Shown: one piece after another, positions 14,278 to 22,592 of the stretch
Position numbering within the stretch: the first letter of the stretch is position 1
Layout of the letters: each line of letters starts with the position of its first letter
From: an uncultured Verrucomicrobia subdivision 3 bacterium
GTDB lineage: Bacteria; Verrucomicrobiota; Verrucomicrobiae; Limisphaerales; UBA11358
Direction: 5' to 3'
Length of the DNA stretch: 24,872 nucleotides
NCBI GenBank assembly: GCA_903921455.1
Contig: CAIXPZ010000084.1
Coordinates: 1 to 24,872 of the forward strand
Made by a program: the position numbers and the translations under genes
The notes under the pieces: generated by a model
What the model saw: the letters and a program-made list of their open reading frames with translations, nothing else
Told to the model about the DNA's origin: nothing
Databases searched by the model: none

Positions 14278-14702
14278 CTGTCCACGATTTGCCAGCCGTC
14301 AACGCCACGCTCAACGGCTGTAGTGCCCTCTTGCTTGCTTTTGGTTATTTCTTTATCAAACGCGGAAACCAGCGGGCGCACCGCAATTGCATGATTGCGG
14401 CGTTTTGCACGTCGGTGGTTTTTCTGGGCTGTTATCTCACTTACCACGCGACGGTGAAGACCGTCACGCACTTTGTTGACCCCGCCTGGTTCCGCCCGGT
14501 TTACCTGGTAATCTTGCTCACCCACACCATTCTGGCAGCCGCCATCGTGCCATTGATCTTGCTGACGCTTTGGCGGGCCAGGCAGCAGGCTTTTGAGGCG
14601 CACAAAAAAATCGCGCGCTGGACCTGGCCCCTGTGGCTGTATGTCTCAGTCACCGGTGTGGTGATTTATCTGTTGCTCTACCAGGTATTTCCGCAGAAAT
14701 GA
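14274..14702 (+). CDS. DUF420 membrane protein, oxidase-linked
   Basis: 142 aa with four transmembrane helices and conserved His residues in RAHRN, CYLTYHATV, LLTHTILAA and AHKKIARWTWPLWLY, the last being a DUF420 hallmark. The family is often encoded with SCO and oxidase genes; its exact role is not settled, with copper or heme insertion usually proposed. It overlaps the SCO stop by 4 nt and lies 6 nt before the methyltransferase gene. Confidence 0.85.
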   Translation: MTVHDLPAVNATLNGCSALLLAFGYFFIKRGNQRAHRNCMIAAFCTSVVFLGCYLTYHATVKTVTHFVDPAWFRPVYLVILLTHTILAAAIVPLILLTLWRARQQAFEAHKKIARWTWPLWLYVSVTGVVIYLLLYQVFPQK

Positions 14703-14708
14703 CCGCGC

Positions 14709-15689
14709 ATGACCTCCAGTGTCTCAGTCGCGATTCATCCCAGCCAGTTTCCGGAACAAGTCCGGCGTGATCTGTTGCGTTCGCTGCGCACGCGGCGCGT
14801 GAACCACAAGTTTCACTACGACAGCGTCAAACAAACCCAGAAATGGCTCGCCCTCCACGAGGCCCATTCACCGGCGCGCTCTGATGCCGGTTGTCTTTCC
14901 ACCTACGAACAAGCTTTTGTCGGGGCGGCTGAACAAATCCCGGCCCGCCGGGTTCAGGTTGTCGGGCTGGGCTGCGGCGGCGGACAAAAAGACGTGCAGT
15001 TATTGAAGCAATTACTGGCGCGTGGCAAACAGATCTCCTACGCGCCCGGCGATGTGAGCGTGGCGATGGTTCTCGTTGCGCGTGCGGCGGCGCGGGCCTT
15101 GTTGCCGCCGGAAAAATGTTTTCCGTTCGTCTGCGATTTGGCGGCGATGGAAAATCTGGCGGAAGTGGTCGTCGCCCCGGACCGGCGCCGCGCCGCGCGC
15201 CTGGTGACCTTCTTCGGGATGATTCCCAATTTCGAGCCGGGCCGGATTCTCCCGAAGCTCGTGGGATTATTGCGCCCTGAGGATTTTCTGTTGTTCAGTG
15301 CGAATCTGGCGCCGGGCCCCGATTATGCCGCCGGCATGGCAAAAATTCTCCCGCAATACGACAATCCGCTGACCGGCGACTGGCTCATGGCGTTTCTGTT
15401 GGATCTCGGCGTGGTGCCGCGCGACGGGAAGTTGCTTTTCAGCGTTGAGATTGGTGCGCTCGGCTTGCGTCGTGTTATGGCGCGGTTCCATTTCCATCGT
15501 GCGCGGCGGATCACGGTTGGGCGTCGGGAATTTTTCTTTGCCCGCGGCGAATCTATCCGGCTCTTTTTTTCCTATCGTTATACGCCCGCGCATGTCCGGA
15601 GAACGCTGTCGCGTCACGGTCTCGCAGTGTGCCATGAATGGATTGCGAAATCGGCCGAGGAAGGGGTTTTCCTTTGCCGCCGGAAGTGA
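14709..15689 (+). CDS. EgtD-like SAM methyltransferase with altered pocket
   Basis: 326 aa, resembling the histidine-specific methyltransferase domain (PF10017/EgtD type). The SAM-binding loop GLGCGGGQKD lies at 86-95, followed by acidic Asp115. The family motif FFGMIPNFEP at 168-177 has Asn174 in the position of the substrate-binding Asn of EgtD, and ILPQYDNPLTG has Tyr217. The later EgtD motif IRTEISxKF reads here IRLFFSYRY (283-291): Ser288 is kept, but the Glu that binds the alpha-amino group is Phe286 by eye alignment. The substrate is therefore probably not histidine. EgtB is absent from the window. It is the last gene of the oxidase operon, 6 nt after DUF420, and its stop directly abuts the stop of the convergent DHPS-like gene. 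Role in respiration unknown. Confidence 0.72.
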   Translation: MTSSVSVAIHPSQFPEQVRRDLLRSLRTRRVNHKFHYDSVKQTQKWLALHEAHSPARSDAGCLSTYEQAFVGAAEQIPARRVQVVGLGCGGGQKDVQLLKQLLARGKQISYAPGDVSVAMVLVARAAARALLPPEKCFPFVCDLAAMENLAEVVVAPDRRRAARLVTFFGMIPNFEPGRILPKLVGLLRPEDFLLFSANLAPGPDYAAGMAKILPQYDNPLTGDWLMAFLLDLGVVPRDGKLLFSVEIGALGLRRVMARFHFHRARRITVGRREFFFARGESIRLFFSYRYTPAHVRRTLSRHGLAVCHEWIAKSAEEGVFLCRRK

Positions 15690-16577
15690 TTAAAACACTT
15701 TCAAAGTGTCCAGCACCGCCTTGATCCGCGGCACTTCGTGCGTGCGGAACAAATCCGTTTTCCCCAGCGCTGCGAGCACCGCAAAGAATGGTTCGGCGCA
15801 GCGGACTTCCTCGCCGAAAAATTCAAACGCGTGGGGCAGGGCGTGGCAGACGGGGAAGCCCAGTTCGCGCAGGCGGAACGTGTTTAGGAAAATGTTCATC
15901 TGGTGCCGCACGCGCACGGCGCTGTCCTGCAGGTTTTTGTAGTAAAAGCCGAGGCCCGGATCGATGAAGATTTTATCCACCCCGCTCCGCTGCGCCATTT
16001 CAATTTGCCGCGCAAAAAAATCGCGGAGCCGCGGAATCGGATCGGCTGACAGATCGAAATCGCCGACTTCGCGGACGTTTTTGCCGGCGACGTAGCAGAT
16101 GATGACGGCCGCATCCTGCGCGGCGACCATTTTATAGATCTCCTTTGAAGCGGTGGTTCCGGTGAGATTCAAAATGCTGGCGCCCGCCTCCAGGCTGGCG
16201 CGGGTGACGGTGGGTGAATACGTCTCGACGGAAACCAGAATCTGCTTTGCGCGCAAACCTTTGATCACCGGGATCAATTTTGATTTCTGCGCCGCGTCAT
16301 TGACCCGCGCGGCGTGGGCCAACGTGGATTCCGCGCCGACATCGATGATCTGCGCGCCCTGTGCCGCAAGCACTTGGCCGCGGAGCACGGCCGTTTCCGC
16401 CGACCGGCAAACGCTTTCGCGATACCAGGAATCGGCCGAGAGATTGACGACGCCCATCACGGCTGGCTGCGCGTTGAAATGAAATCTCTGGCCGCCGATG
16501 GAAAACTCCTGCACGCGGGATTTGGCGGCGGTGCGGTTTTGGTCCAGCAACGCGGCGAGTTGTTCGAGCGACAGCAT
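15690..16577 (-). CDS. Divergent dihydropteroate synthase-like protein
   Basis: TIM-barrel pterin-binding protein of 295 aa. DHPS blocks are visible but changed: AVMGVVNLSADSWYRES (39-55) for the usual GVLNxTPDSFSDGG; IIDVGAEST (77-85); VSVETYSPTV with Glu119 where a conserved Asp is expected; SILNLTG with Asn137; IFIDPGLGFYYK with Asp206; and the end LFRTHEV with Arg278 and His280. The region after FPVCHALPHAFEFFGEE shows no SRK loop, so the Lys that contacts the pterin and pABA in DHPS is missing. It may still be the only folate DHPS of the organism or a paralog with another ligand. The first 35 residues form an extra helix. It is divergent from the thioredoxin gene. Confidence 0.72.
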   Translation of the reverse strand: MLSLEQLAALLDQNRTAAKSRVQEFSIGGQRFHFNAQPAVMGVVNLSADSWYRESVCRSAETAVLRGQVLAAQGAQIIDVGAESTLAHAARVNDAAQKSKLIPVIKGLRAKQILVSVETYSPTVTRASLEAGASILNLTGTTASKEIYKMVAAQDAAVIICYVAGKNVREVGDFDLSADPIPRLRDFFARQIEMAQRSGVDKIFIDPGLGFYYKNLQDSAVRVRHQMNIFLNTFRLRELGFPVCHALPHAFEFFGEEVRCAEPFFAVLAALGKTDLFRTHEVPRIKAVLDTLKVF

Positions 16578-16632
16578 GGGCGCATCCTAAGCCGGAATTC
16601 AAATTTCGCAAACAGATTGGCGGGGAAAATCG

Positions 16633-16660
16633 TTGCGTGTTTGGCCGGTGGCATTAGATT
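16633..16660 (+). promoter_or_regulatory. Possible promoter of the thioredoxin lipoprotein
   Basis: TTGCGT (16633-16638), a 16-bp spacer and TAGATT (16655-16660) resemble sigma70 boxes (3/6 and 4/6). Transcription would begin about at 16667, the GTG start codon itself, predicting a leaderless mRNA. No Shine-Dalgarno is present. Confidence 0.35.
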
Positions 16661-16666
16661 CGGTTC

Positions 16667-17101
16667 GTGAACTTGCGCGGGCACTTTAAGGTTTTATCGG
16701 CTGCGGCTGTGGCGGTGCCCCTGTGCTTTCTTACGGGCTGTGAAAAACCGTCGGCGCTGAATGAATCCACGGCCAATGTGAAACACATCGCGCAAGGTGA
16801 GTTTGCTGACCAGGTGACGCGTGCCACGGGGTTGGTCGTGGTTGATTTTTACGCGACGTGGTGCGGGCCGTGCCGCGAACTTTCACCGATGTTGGATGCC
16901 GCCGCCGGAGCGTTCCATGACCGGATTCGGTTTTTCAAGGTGAACGTGGATGAGTCGCCGGGGTTGGCTCAGAATTTTCAGATTCAGGCGATTCCCGCGG
17001 TGCTTTTTTTTAAGGATGGCAAGCTGGCTGACCGCATCACCGGACTGCCGGATGAGGCGGATTTAAAAAGCCGATTGGCGGCGTTTGCCGGCGGCCAGTA
17101 G
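16667..17101 (+). CDS. Periplasmic thioredoxin-like lipoprotein
   Basis: 144 aa from GTG 16667. A lipoprotein signal ends in lipobox FLTGC with Cys25 as lipid site, so the domain faces the periplasm. The thioredoxin fold follows: VVVDFYATWCGPCRELSPML with redox Cys66 and Cys69, and cis-Pro110 in AIPAVLFFKDG. Apart from export it is close to classical TrxA in length and motifs. It may reduce periplasmic disulfides, for example copper-site Cys of the nearby SCO and CuA proteins (inference from neighbourhood). It ends 3 nt before the convergent DUF192 gene. Confidence 0.9.
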   Translation: MNLRGHFKVLSAAAVAVPLCFLTGCEKPSALNESTANVKHIAQGEFADQVTRATGLVVVDFYATWCGPCRELSPMLDAAAGAFHDRIRFFKVNVDESPGLAQNFQIQAIPAVLFFKDGKLADRITGLPDEADLKSRLAAFAGGQ

Positions 17102-17104
17102 CGC

Positions 17105-17629
17105 TCACCGCTGTCTTAAAAAAGTGTCGGCCAGCGATCCTTGTTCCGCTTGGATCACGGTTCCCGTGGCAATGTTGTGGCGGGCGAACCAGCCTTCCTT
17201 GGTCTCCAGCACAAAGCGGATGTCGTCGCGCGCCGCGACGACCCCATTGGTGTCGTTTTTTTCGAGGTGATGGATTTCCCGGATCACGCCATCGGCCGTG
17301 ATGTAGGCGGCGGAGATGGATTCGGGGCAGTTTTTCATCCAGAAATTGGCGCGCTGCGGATAGGGCAGGACAAACAGCATGGCGTCGGTTTCCTGGATGT
17401 TGGTGCGGAACATCATCCCGGTCATTTCCTCCTGCGCGGACAGGGCTAGTTCCGCCGCCAACGTTTCTGCGCCCAGATACAGTTTCATCGTCCGCAGCTT
17501 GGGCTGCGCCTGCTTGGGGAGCAAATCGTCAACGGAAAGCGGGTTGAGCGTGGTGGCCGGGTCCGGTTTGCCGCAGCCAGCCAGTAGCGTCAGGGCGAGT
17601 GACCACACGCATGGATTCAAAAATTTCAC
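17105..17629 (-). CDS. DUF192 lipoprotein
   Basis: 174 aa from GTG at 17627-17629. I prefer this start because it gives a lipoprotein signal with LTLLAGC (lipid Cys19); an upstream TTG would place 23 polar residues before it. The DUF192 domain (about 50-170) shows EEMTGMMFRTNI, DAMLFVLPYPQRANFWMKN and IPLD-like ISAAYITADGVI, the typical core of this family of unknown function. It is likely attached to a membrane on the periplasmic side. No Shine-Dalgarno is seen. Confidence 0.85.
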   Translation of the reverse strand: MKFLNPCVWSLALTLLAGCGKPDPATTLNPLSVDDLLPKQAQPKLRTMKLYLGAETLAAELALSAQEEMTGMMFRTNIQETDAMLFVLPYPQRANFWMKNCPESISAAYITADGVIREIHHLEKNDTNGVVAARDDIRFVLETKEGWFARHNIATGTVIQAEQGSLADTFLRQR

Positions 17630-17754
17630 GGCGCCAATTTGCCGGATGCCCGTGCGGTTATCAACCCCCGTCCGCCACCGGTTGCCATTTGTCGGCAATA
17701 AATCGCAATCGGACGGCAGCTAGGCCCGGCGGGCGACGGGTAAGGTTCCACGTT

Positions 17755-17773
17755 GAAAATGATAATTATGCAC
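17755..17773 (+). promoter_or_regulatory. Fur-box-like site upstream of feoA
   Basis: GAAAATGATAATTATGCAC matches the 19-bp Fur consensus GATAATGATAATCATTATC at 14 positions, all of the left half except one. It sits 71 bp before the feoA start in an otherwise GC-rich region. Together with the feo genes downstream this suggests repression by a Fur-family protein when iron is plentiful. A downstream promoter candidate is TTGACT (17808-17813) and TATTTT (17830-17835), spacer 16. Confidence 0.5.
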
Positions 17774-17833
17774 GCCCGGAATCTAGCCGTCCCGGTCAGC
17801 AGAGGGTTTGACTTGGCCTTGGGAAAGCTTATT

Positions 17834-17851
17834 TTGTCATCGTTGTGACAA
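17834..17851. promoter_or_regulatory. Inverted repeat over the feoA start codon
   Basis: TTGTCA-TCGTTG-TGACAA is a perfect 6-bp inverted repeat with a 6-bp spacer; the feoA GTG (17845-17847) lies in it. It could be an operator at the transcription start, or a small RNA stem over the initiation site. Such short repeats also arise by chance. Confidence 0.35.
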
Positions 17852-18129
17852 CCGTTGAACAGCCCGTCCCCACCGTGCGGCTTGATGAACTGCCGCCGCG
17901 CGTCTGCGCGGTCGTGCGCAGCGTCGAGACCGACGATGAAGACACTAATCGCTTGAAAACCTTGGGCGTATGTGTGGGTCGCCGCGTGGAGCTCGTCCGC
18001 GCGGGCAATCCGCTGATCCTGAAAATCTTCGGCTCCCGGCTGGGCTTGTCCGCGGAGTTGGCCGCGCGGGTGCGCGTGGAGATCTGCCAGCCCGGCCATT
18101 GCGCGCTGCGCGAAAACGAAGCCGCATGA
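17845..18129 (+). CDS. feoA: Ferrous iron transport protein A
   Basis: 94-aa SH3-like FeoA domain protein, a cytoplasmic partner needed for FeoB-mediated Fe(II) uptake. The family pattern is visible: RLDELPPRVCAVVRSV at the start, NRLKTLGVCVGRRVELVRAGNP in the middle and ILKIFGSRLGLSAELAARVRVE at the end. It is somewhat long at the N-terminus. GTG start with no Shine-Dalgarno; a later in-frame GTG at 17875 is an alternative start. The stop overlaps the feoB ATG as ATGA, implying translational coupling. Confidence 0.88.
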   Translation: MTTVEQPVPTVRLDELPPRVCAVVRSVETDDEDTNRLKTLGVCVGRRVELVRAGNPLILKIFGSRLGLSAELAARVRVEICQPGHCALRENEAA

Positions 18130-20144
18130 GCGCCTGTCATGATCCCGTGCCGGAGACCCATCCGCACCACGCCTTCACCCTCGCCCTCGTCGGGAATCCC
18201 AACGCGGGCAAAACCACCTTGTTTAATGCGCTGACCGGCCTGCGCGCCAAGACGGCCAATTTCCCCGGCACGACGGTGGAGCGCAAAGTGGGCCGGCTTC
18301 ATCTCGATCACCGGCAAATCGTCGTCGTGGATTTGCCCGGGCTTTACAGCCTCGACAGCCAATCGCCGGATGAAAAACTCGCCGCCGACGCCTTGCAGGG
18401 AAAACTGGAGCACACTGCCCCGAATGCCGCGTTGGTCGTGGTGGACGCGACCAATCTCGAGCGGAATCTTTTTCTCGCCAGTCAGGTTTTAGAGCTGAAA
18501 TGCCCTGTCATCGTGGCCTTGAACATGATGGACATGGCGCGGCGCGATGGCATCCGCATTGACGTGGCGAAATTACGCGAGGAGCTCGGCTGCGTCGTGG
18601 TGCCGGTTTCCGCCCGCAACGGCGAAGGCGTTGCCGTATTGAAGCAGGAGTTGAACCGGCTCGTTGCCGGCGCGATGCCCGAAGCGGTGGATCACGTGGA
18701 TCCGAATTGTGCCGGTTGCGCCGGCTGCACGTTTCAGGCGCGCTACGAATGGACGGAACAAATTTCCACGCGGGTTATGGACGCCGCCATCATTCCCCGC
18801 TCGGAATGGACGGATAAACTGGATGACTATTTTACGCACCCGATTATCGGCGTGGCGGTGTTTCACGTGGTCATGCTGGTCTTGTTTGCGCTGATTTTTT
18901 GGGCGGCGCAGATTCCGATGGAGTTGATTGACCATTTGTTTGCGGGCATGAAATCCTGGACCAGTTCGATTTTGCCGCCGGGTGATTTGCAGAGCCTCGT
19001 GTCTGACGGCATGGTCGGCGGTGTCGGCGGCATCCTGGTATTCTTGCCGCAGATTTGTATTTTGTTCTTCGCCTTGTCTTTGCTGGAGGACACCGGGTAT
19101 CTGTCGCGTGCCGCCTTCGTGATGGATAAAATCATGCGTAAGCTTGGTCTGCCGGGTAAGGCCTTCGTGCCGCTGCTCTCGGCGCATGCCTGTGCGATTC
19201 CGGCCATCATGTCCACGCGCGTCATCGAAAATCCGCGCGATCGGCTGGTGACGATCTTGGTCACGCCGCTCATGGCCTGCTCCGCGCGGATTCCCGTCTA
19301 TGCGATGGTCACGGCGCTGCTCTTTCCGCATTCGCCGTTGAAGGCGGCCTTGGTTTTCACGGGCGCTTATGCGGCGGGGGTGGCCGCTGCGCTTTGCGCC
19401 GCATTGGTTTTTCGGCGGACCATACTCCCGGGTGAAAGCAAGCCGTTGATGATTGAATTGCCGCCGTATCGCCTGCCGGCGCTGCGCACCGCGCTGCTGC
19501 ACACGTTTGATCGGGCGAAAATATTTGTGAAGCAGGCGGGCACGGTTATTTTGGCCATCTCGCTGATTTTATGGGCGCTTTCCTATTACCCCAAATCCGG
19601 TCCGCCCCCGGCGGCGGTGATGATGACGACGCAGGCGGCGCAACTGGAAACAGCCGGCGACTTGAACCAGGCGGCGCTTTTGCGCGACCACGCCGGTCGC
19701 TTGACCGCACAAAATTCACTGCAACATTCCTTTGCGGGAAAAATCGGCCATGTCATCGAGCCCGTCATTGCCCCGCTGGGCTATGATTGGCAGATTGGCA
19801 TCGGCATTATCAGCTCGTTCGCCGCCCGCGAGGTGATTGTTTCGACGCTGGCCATTGTTTATGGCGTTGGCAAGGATGCGGCGGATAACAACCAGTCGTC
19901 GCTTTACAGCACGTTGCGCCAGGCGAAACGCACCGATGGCACGCCCATTTTCAATACGGCGACCTGCGCAAGTTTGCTGGTGTTTTATATTTTGGCGGCG
20001 CAATGCCTGTCCACCACTGCCGTCGTGCGGCGCGAGACGAACAGTTGGAAGTGGCCGCTGTTTCAAATCGCCTACATGACGGGTTTGGCTTATGTTATGG
20101 CGTTGCTTGTGTTTCAGGTGCTGCGATATTTTGGCCACGCATGA
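18126..20144 (+). CDS. feoB: Ferrous iron transporter FeoB
   Basis: 672-aa inner-membrane GTPase-coupled Fe(II) transporter. ATG 18126 overlaps the feoA stop; a frame extension to 17970 is not real. NFeoB G-motifs: G1 GNPNAGKT at 23-30, G2 in NFPGTTVE, G3 DLPGLYSL at 69-76, G4 NMMD at 133-136, G5 SAR at 162-164. A linker (about 185-215) contains CAGCAGC with Cys195, Cys198 and Cys201. The membrane part holds the two Gate repeats: [16 protein letters not shown] followed by [12 protein letters not shown], and later [16 protein letters not shown]. About ten helices. Size is a little below E. coli FeoB. FeoC is absent; the next gene encodes VF530 instead. Confidence 0.95.
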   Translation: MSACHDPVPETHPHHAFTLALVGNPNAGKTTLFNALTGLRAKTANFPGTTVERKVGRLHLDHRQIVVVDLPGLYSLDSQSPDEKLAADALQGKLEHTAPNAALVVVDATNLERNLFLASQVLELKCPVIVALNMMDMARRDGIRIDVAKLREELGCVVVPVSARNGEGVAVLKQELNRLVAGAMPEAVDHVDPNCAGCAGCTFQARYEWTEQISTRVMDAAIIPRSEWTDKLDDYFTHPIIGVAVFHVVMLVLFALIFWAAQIPMELIDHLFAGMKSWTSSILPPGDLQSLVSDGMVGGVGGILVFLPQICILFFALSLLEDTGYLSRAAFVMDKIMRKLGLPGKAFVPLLSAHACAIPAIMSTRVIENPRDRLVTILVTPLMACSARIPVYAMVTALLFPHSPLKAALVFTGAYAAGVAAALCAALVFRRTILPGESKPLMIELPPYRLPALRTALLHTFDRAKIFVKQAGTVILAISLILWALSYYPKSGPPPAAVMMTTQAAQLETAGDLNQAALLRDHAGRLTAQNSLQHSFAGKIGHVIEPVIAPLGYDWQIGIGIISSFAAREVIVSTLAIVYGVGKDAADNNQSSLYSTLRQAKRTDGTPIFNTATCASLLVFYILAAQCLSTTAVVRRETNSWKWPLFQIAYMTGLAYVMALLVFQVLRYFGHA

Positions 20145-20389
20145 ACTCGCCCATTAAAAATCCCGCCGTGACTCCGCCGGTTTCCCATCCCCGCGATCCC
20201 TTGCACGGCATCACCCTCGAGACGATCCTCAATCAACTGGTCCAGCGCCATGGCTGGGGTGAAATGGGGCGGCGCATTCCCGTCCGCTGTTTTCAATTCA
20301 ATCCTTCAGTCAAGTCCAGCCTCACGTTCCTGCGCAAAACTCCCTGGGCGCGGAAAAAAGTGGAAGACTGGTTTATCGGGGAACTGTGA
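20141..20389 (+). CDS. VF530 (DUF2132) family small protein
   Basis: 82 aa from ATG 20141, overlapping the feoB stop as ATGA. The VF530/DUF2132 signature is nearly complete: [20 protein letters not shown], then [20 protein letters not shown] and [14 protein letters not shown]. Proteins of this family are small, basic helical proteins proposed from structure to bind DNA; biological role is not established. Its translational coupling to feoB, in the place where feoC or another feo accessory gene often lies, suggests a part in iron uptake or its control (inference). The N-terminal 16 residues are Pro-rich and likely unstructured. Confidence 0.85.
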   Translation: MNSPIKNPAVTPPVSHPRDPLHGITLETILNQLVQRHGWGEMGRRIPVRCFQFNPSVKSSLTFLRKTPWARKKVEDWFIGEL

Positions 20390-20429
20390 GGTTTGTCGGG
20401 TTTGATGCCTTCGCGGCATAAAGTGGACA

Positions 20430-20455
20430 GGCCGGCTACCTTTCGGTTGCCGGCC
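20430..20455. repeat. GC-rich hairpin between convergent genes
   Basis: GGCCGGC-T-ACC-TTTC-GGT-T-GCCGGCC forms a 10-bp stem with one T:T mismatch and a TTTC loop, in the 132-bp gap between the 3' ends of the VF530 gene and the sugar isomerase gene. No T-run on either side, so a bidirectional Rho-independent terminator is possible but not typical. Confidence 0.45.
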
Positions 20456-20521
20456 AGGAACTATCCCCGCCGCTGCCCGTGTTCCCGTTCCCTTGCGCGG
20501 TTCCGGATAAAACGTGTGTTG

Positions 20522-21364
20522 TTATTTTGCGTGGGCCTTGACGAAGTCTATGTCGGCCCGGACCTGCGGCACGCTGTCTTTCCAGTTGTTTTCGTGCTCG
20601 ATGGAAATATGGCCGTCAAATTTTTGCTTCTTCAATTCATCGAGGCACGCGGCGACATCCACCACGCCCTCGCCGGCCACCACCACGGGGGCTTGGCCAT
20701 ACGCCGCTTTATCCTTGAGGTGGACACTGATGATGCGGCCGTTGAGGATGCGGAGGCATTCGACGGGTTTCAGGTTCGATGTGCACCAGTGGCCGAGGTC
20801 GGCGCAGGCGCCCACGCGGTGATCGCGGCTTTCCACCACGCCGAGAATGTAGAGCGGGTTCCAGACCTTGTAATTGGGCTTGTCCATCGCGCCGCCGTGT
20901 TCATGGAAGGCCACTTTGAGATCGAACTCCTTCGCGGCGGCTTCCCACGCGGCGATCTGCTCGGTGGATTCCGTGCAAACGGAATAGAGCTCCATCTTCT
21001 TGGCGAAACTCATGATGGCGTGGACCTCCTCGGCGTTCTTGGCGGCGACGACGCCGTAGTTCACCGGGCGGACGCCTTGGCGGACGCACTCGGCTTTAAG
21101 CTCGGCCATCGCACTTTCCGACATGGTGTGGGAAACTTTGTCTGTCGAACCGGGCTTGAGCACTTGGCCCGGGTAGAATTCGATCATGTTGCCACCCGCT
21201 TCTTTGGTTTTGGCAATGGCCTCGAAAGCGCTGAATTCCTTGAAGGTATAAGCCTGCGCGCCGATGAACCAGCCGTTTTGGTGAAGGTTTTCCGGAATGG
21301 GGTCGGCCATAAGGTTGGTGGTTAAAGCGAGGGCGAGTAAGGAAATGTAGCGGGTGAATTTCAT
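20522..21364 (-). CDS. Secreted sugar isomerase/epimerase-like TIM barrel
   Basis: 280 aa of the xylose isomerase-like/AP endonuclease 2 superfamily. Residues 1-20 are a Sec signal peptide (ISLLALALTTNLMA, cut before DPIPE). Metal-site candidates on the barrel strands are Glu62 (MIEFYPG), Glu and His in VAFHEHGG, Asp in CADLGHW, His in SVHLKD and Glu in ISIEHENN, a full set for one divalent metal. Exported members of this family are common in Planctomycetes and Verrucomicrobia and are thought to work on sugars such as 3-keto-glucosides; substrate here is unknown. It is monocistronic. The 288 bp upstream (21365-21652) hold no gene that I can see. Confidence 0.85.
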   Translation of the reverse strand: MKFTRYISLLALALTTNLMADPIPENLHQNGWFIGAQAYTFKEFSAFEAIAKTKEAGGNMIEFYPGQVLKPGSTDKVSHTMSESAMAELKAECVRQGVRPVNYGVVAAKNAEEVHAIMSFAKKMELYSVCTESTEQIAAWEAAAKEFDLKVAFHEHGGAMDKPNYKVWNPLYILGVVESRDHRVGACADLGHWCTSNLKPVECLRILNGRIISVHLKDKAAYGQAPVVVAGEGVVDVAACLDELKKQKFDGHISIEHENNWKDSVPQVRADIDFVKAHAK

Positions 21365-21652
21365 GGGATGATTCTACAGGGAGCGGGCGCGCTGGCCTAT
21401 CACTTTTTTATCCATGCCGATAACTATCCCGCTGAAACCCGCTGGCTCGCTTCGGCCAATGCGTTGCCTCGTTCGCTGCCGGACGAATGTGCGGTGATTC
21501 CCGCCGCAGCGGCATACCGCGGGTGATTTCCTGGTTCACAAAGGCTGCGCCGCTTCAGCGACCTCGCACGCCCCGGCTTCAAGCTTCCGGTTTAATTTGG
21601 GTTCGTGTGTGATCGCCAGCCATCCTGCCAATCGCGCCGCCCGGCGCCAGAC

Positions 21653-22558
21653 TTAGTTGGTCGGTTTGAAGCGGTTCAGGATCTCGTGCCGCGGAACCGC
21701 GCTTTTCTTGAGCGCTTCATGGCGTTCGGTCACGCCCTGGCCATAGGTCGCGGGCGGGTTGGGGTTGCGGTAAAGGACGCCGGTGTAGAGCTCGGTGCCG
21801 TAGGCGCGCGCCAGCTCGGTTGCCCGCGCGCGGTCGGTGGCATCGTGGCCCATCGCTTCCAAACTCTTCATGTTCGTCTTATGGGCTTTGAGTTGCTGGT
21901 CCTCCATGCCGTAAGTCACGCAGGGGGATTGGACGTTGATGAACGCGAAGCCGGGGAAACGGATGCCTTCTTCGATGATCTTGCCAAGCCCGACCATGTC
22001 AGCCGGCGTGCCTTGCGCCACAAAAGATGCGCCATAGCCCATGACGTAGAGCAGCGGATTCACCGGGTCTTCGAGGCTGCCGAAACTGGACGTGACGGTC
22101 TTGCGCCCGCGTTGCGAAGTGGGCGAGAGCTGGCCTTTGGTCAGGCCGTAAATCTGGTTGTCCATCACGATGTAGGTGATGTCGATGTTGCGCCGGACGG
22201 CATGGGCCACGTGGCCGCCGCCGATGGAAAAGCCGTCGCCGTCGCCGCTGGCCACCAGCACCAGGAGTTCCGGATTGGCGAGTTTGATGCCTTGGGCGAT
22301 CGGCAGCGAGCGCCCGTGCACGGTGTTGAAGCCGTAGGCGGTGGTGTAGCCCGGGATGCGGCTGGAGCAGCCGATGCCGGAGACGAAGGCGATTTCATGC
22401 GGCGCTCGGCCGATGTTGGCCAGGGCGCGCGTGATGGCGGTGACGACGCCGAAGTCGCCGCAGCCGGGGCACCAGATGGGCTTAAGGTCGCTTTTGAAAT
22501 GGCCGGCCTGAAATTTGGTCAGCGAAATCGGTTTCGCAATGGGGTCGAGAGTGGTCAT
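21653..22558 (-). CDS. korB: 2-oxoacid:ferredoxin oxidoreductase, beta subunit
   Basis: Carries thiamine diphosphate and the Fe4S4 cluster; with KorA it converts a 2-oxoacid (probably 2-oxoglutarate) and CoA to acyl-CoA, CO2 and reduced ferredoxin. 301 aa from ATG 22556-22558, preceded by an AAAGAGAA Shine-Dalgarno-like sequence; an extension overlaps korA and is not real. Cluster ligands: Cys30 and Cys33 in WCPGCGDFG, Cys64 in GIGCSSRIPGY, and a fourth Cys in SPCVTYG near 210. The thiamine/Mg motif is GDGDGFSIGGGH at 105-116, followed by DNQIYGLTKGQLSPTS. It is 34 nt downstream of korA, same transcript. Substrate is inferred from overall KorB-like motifs; pyruvate or branched acids cannot be excluded. 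Confidence 0.9.
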   Translation of the reverse strand: MTTLDPIAKPISLTKFQAGHFKSDLKPIWCPGCGDFGVVTAITRALANIGRAPHEIAFVSGIGCSSRIPGYTTAYGFNTVHGRSLPIAQGIKLANPELLVLVASGDGDGFSIGGGHVAHAVRRNIDITYIVMDNQIYGLTKGQLSPTSQRGRKTVTSSFGSLEDPVNPLLYVMGYGASFVAQGTPADMVGLGKIIEEGIRFPGFAFINVQSPCVTYGMEDQQLKAHKTNMKSLEAMGHDATDRARATELARAYGTELYTGVLYRNPNPPATYGQGVTERHEALKKSAVPRHEILNRFKPTN

Positions 22559-22592
22559 GATAATTTCTCTTTCTTGAAAGGGTTTCGCCCGG

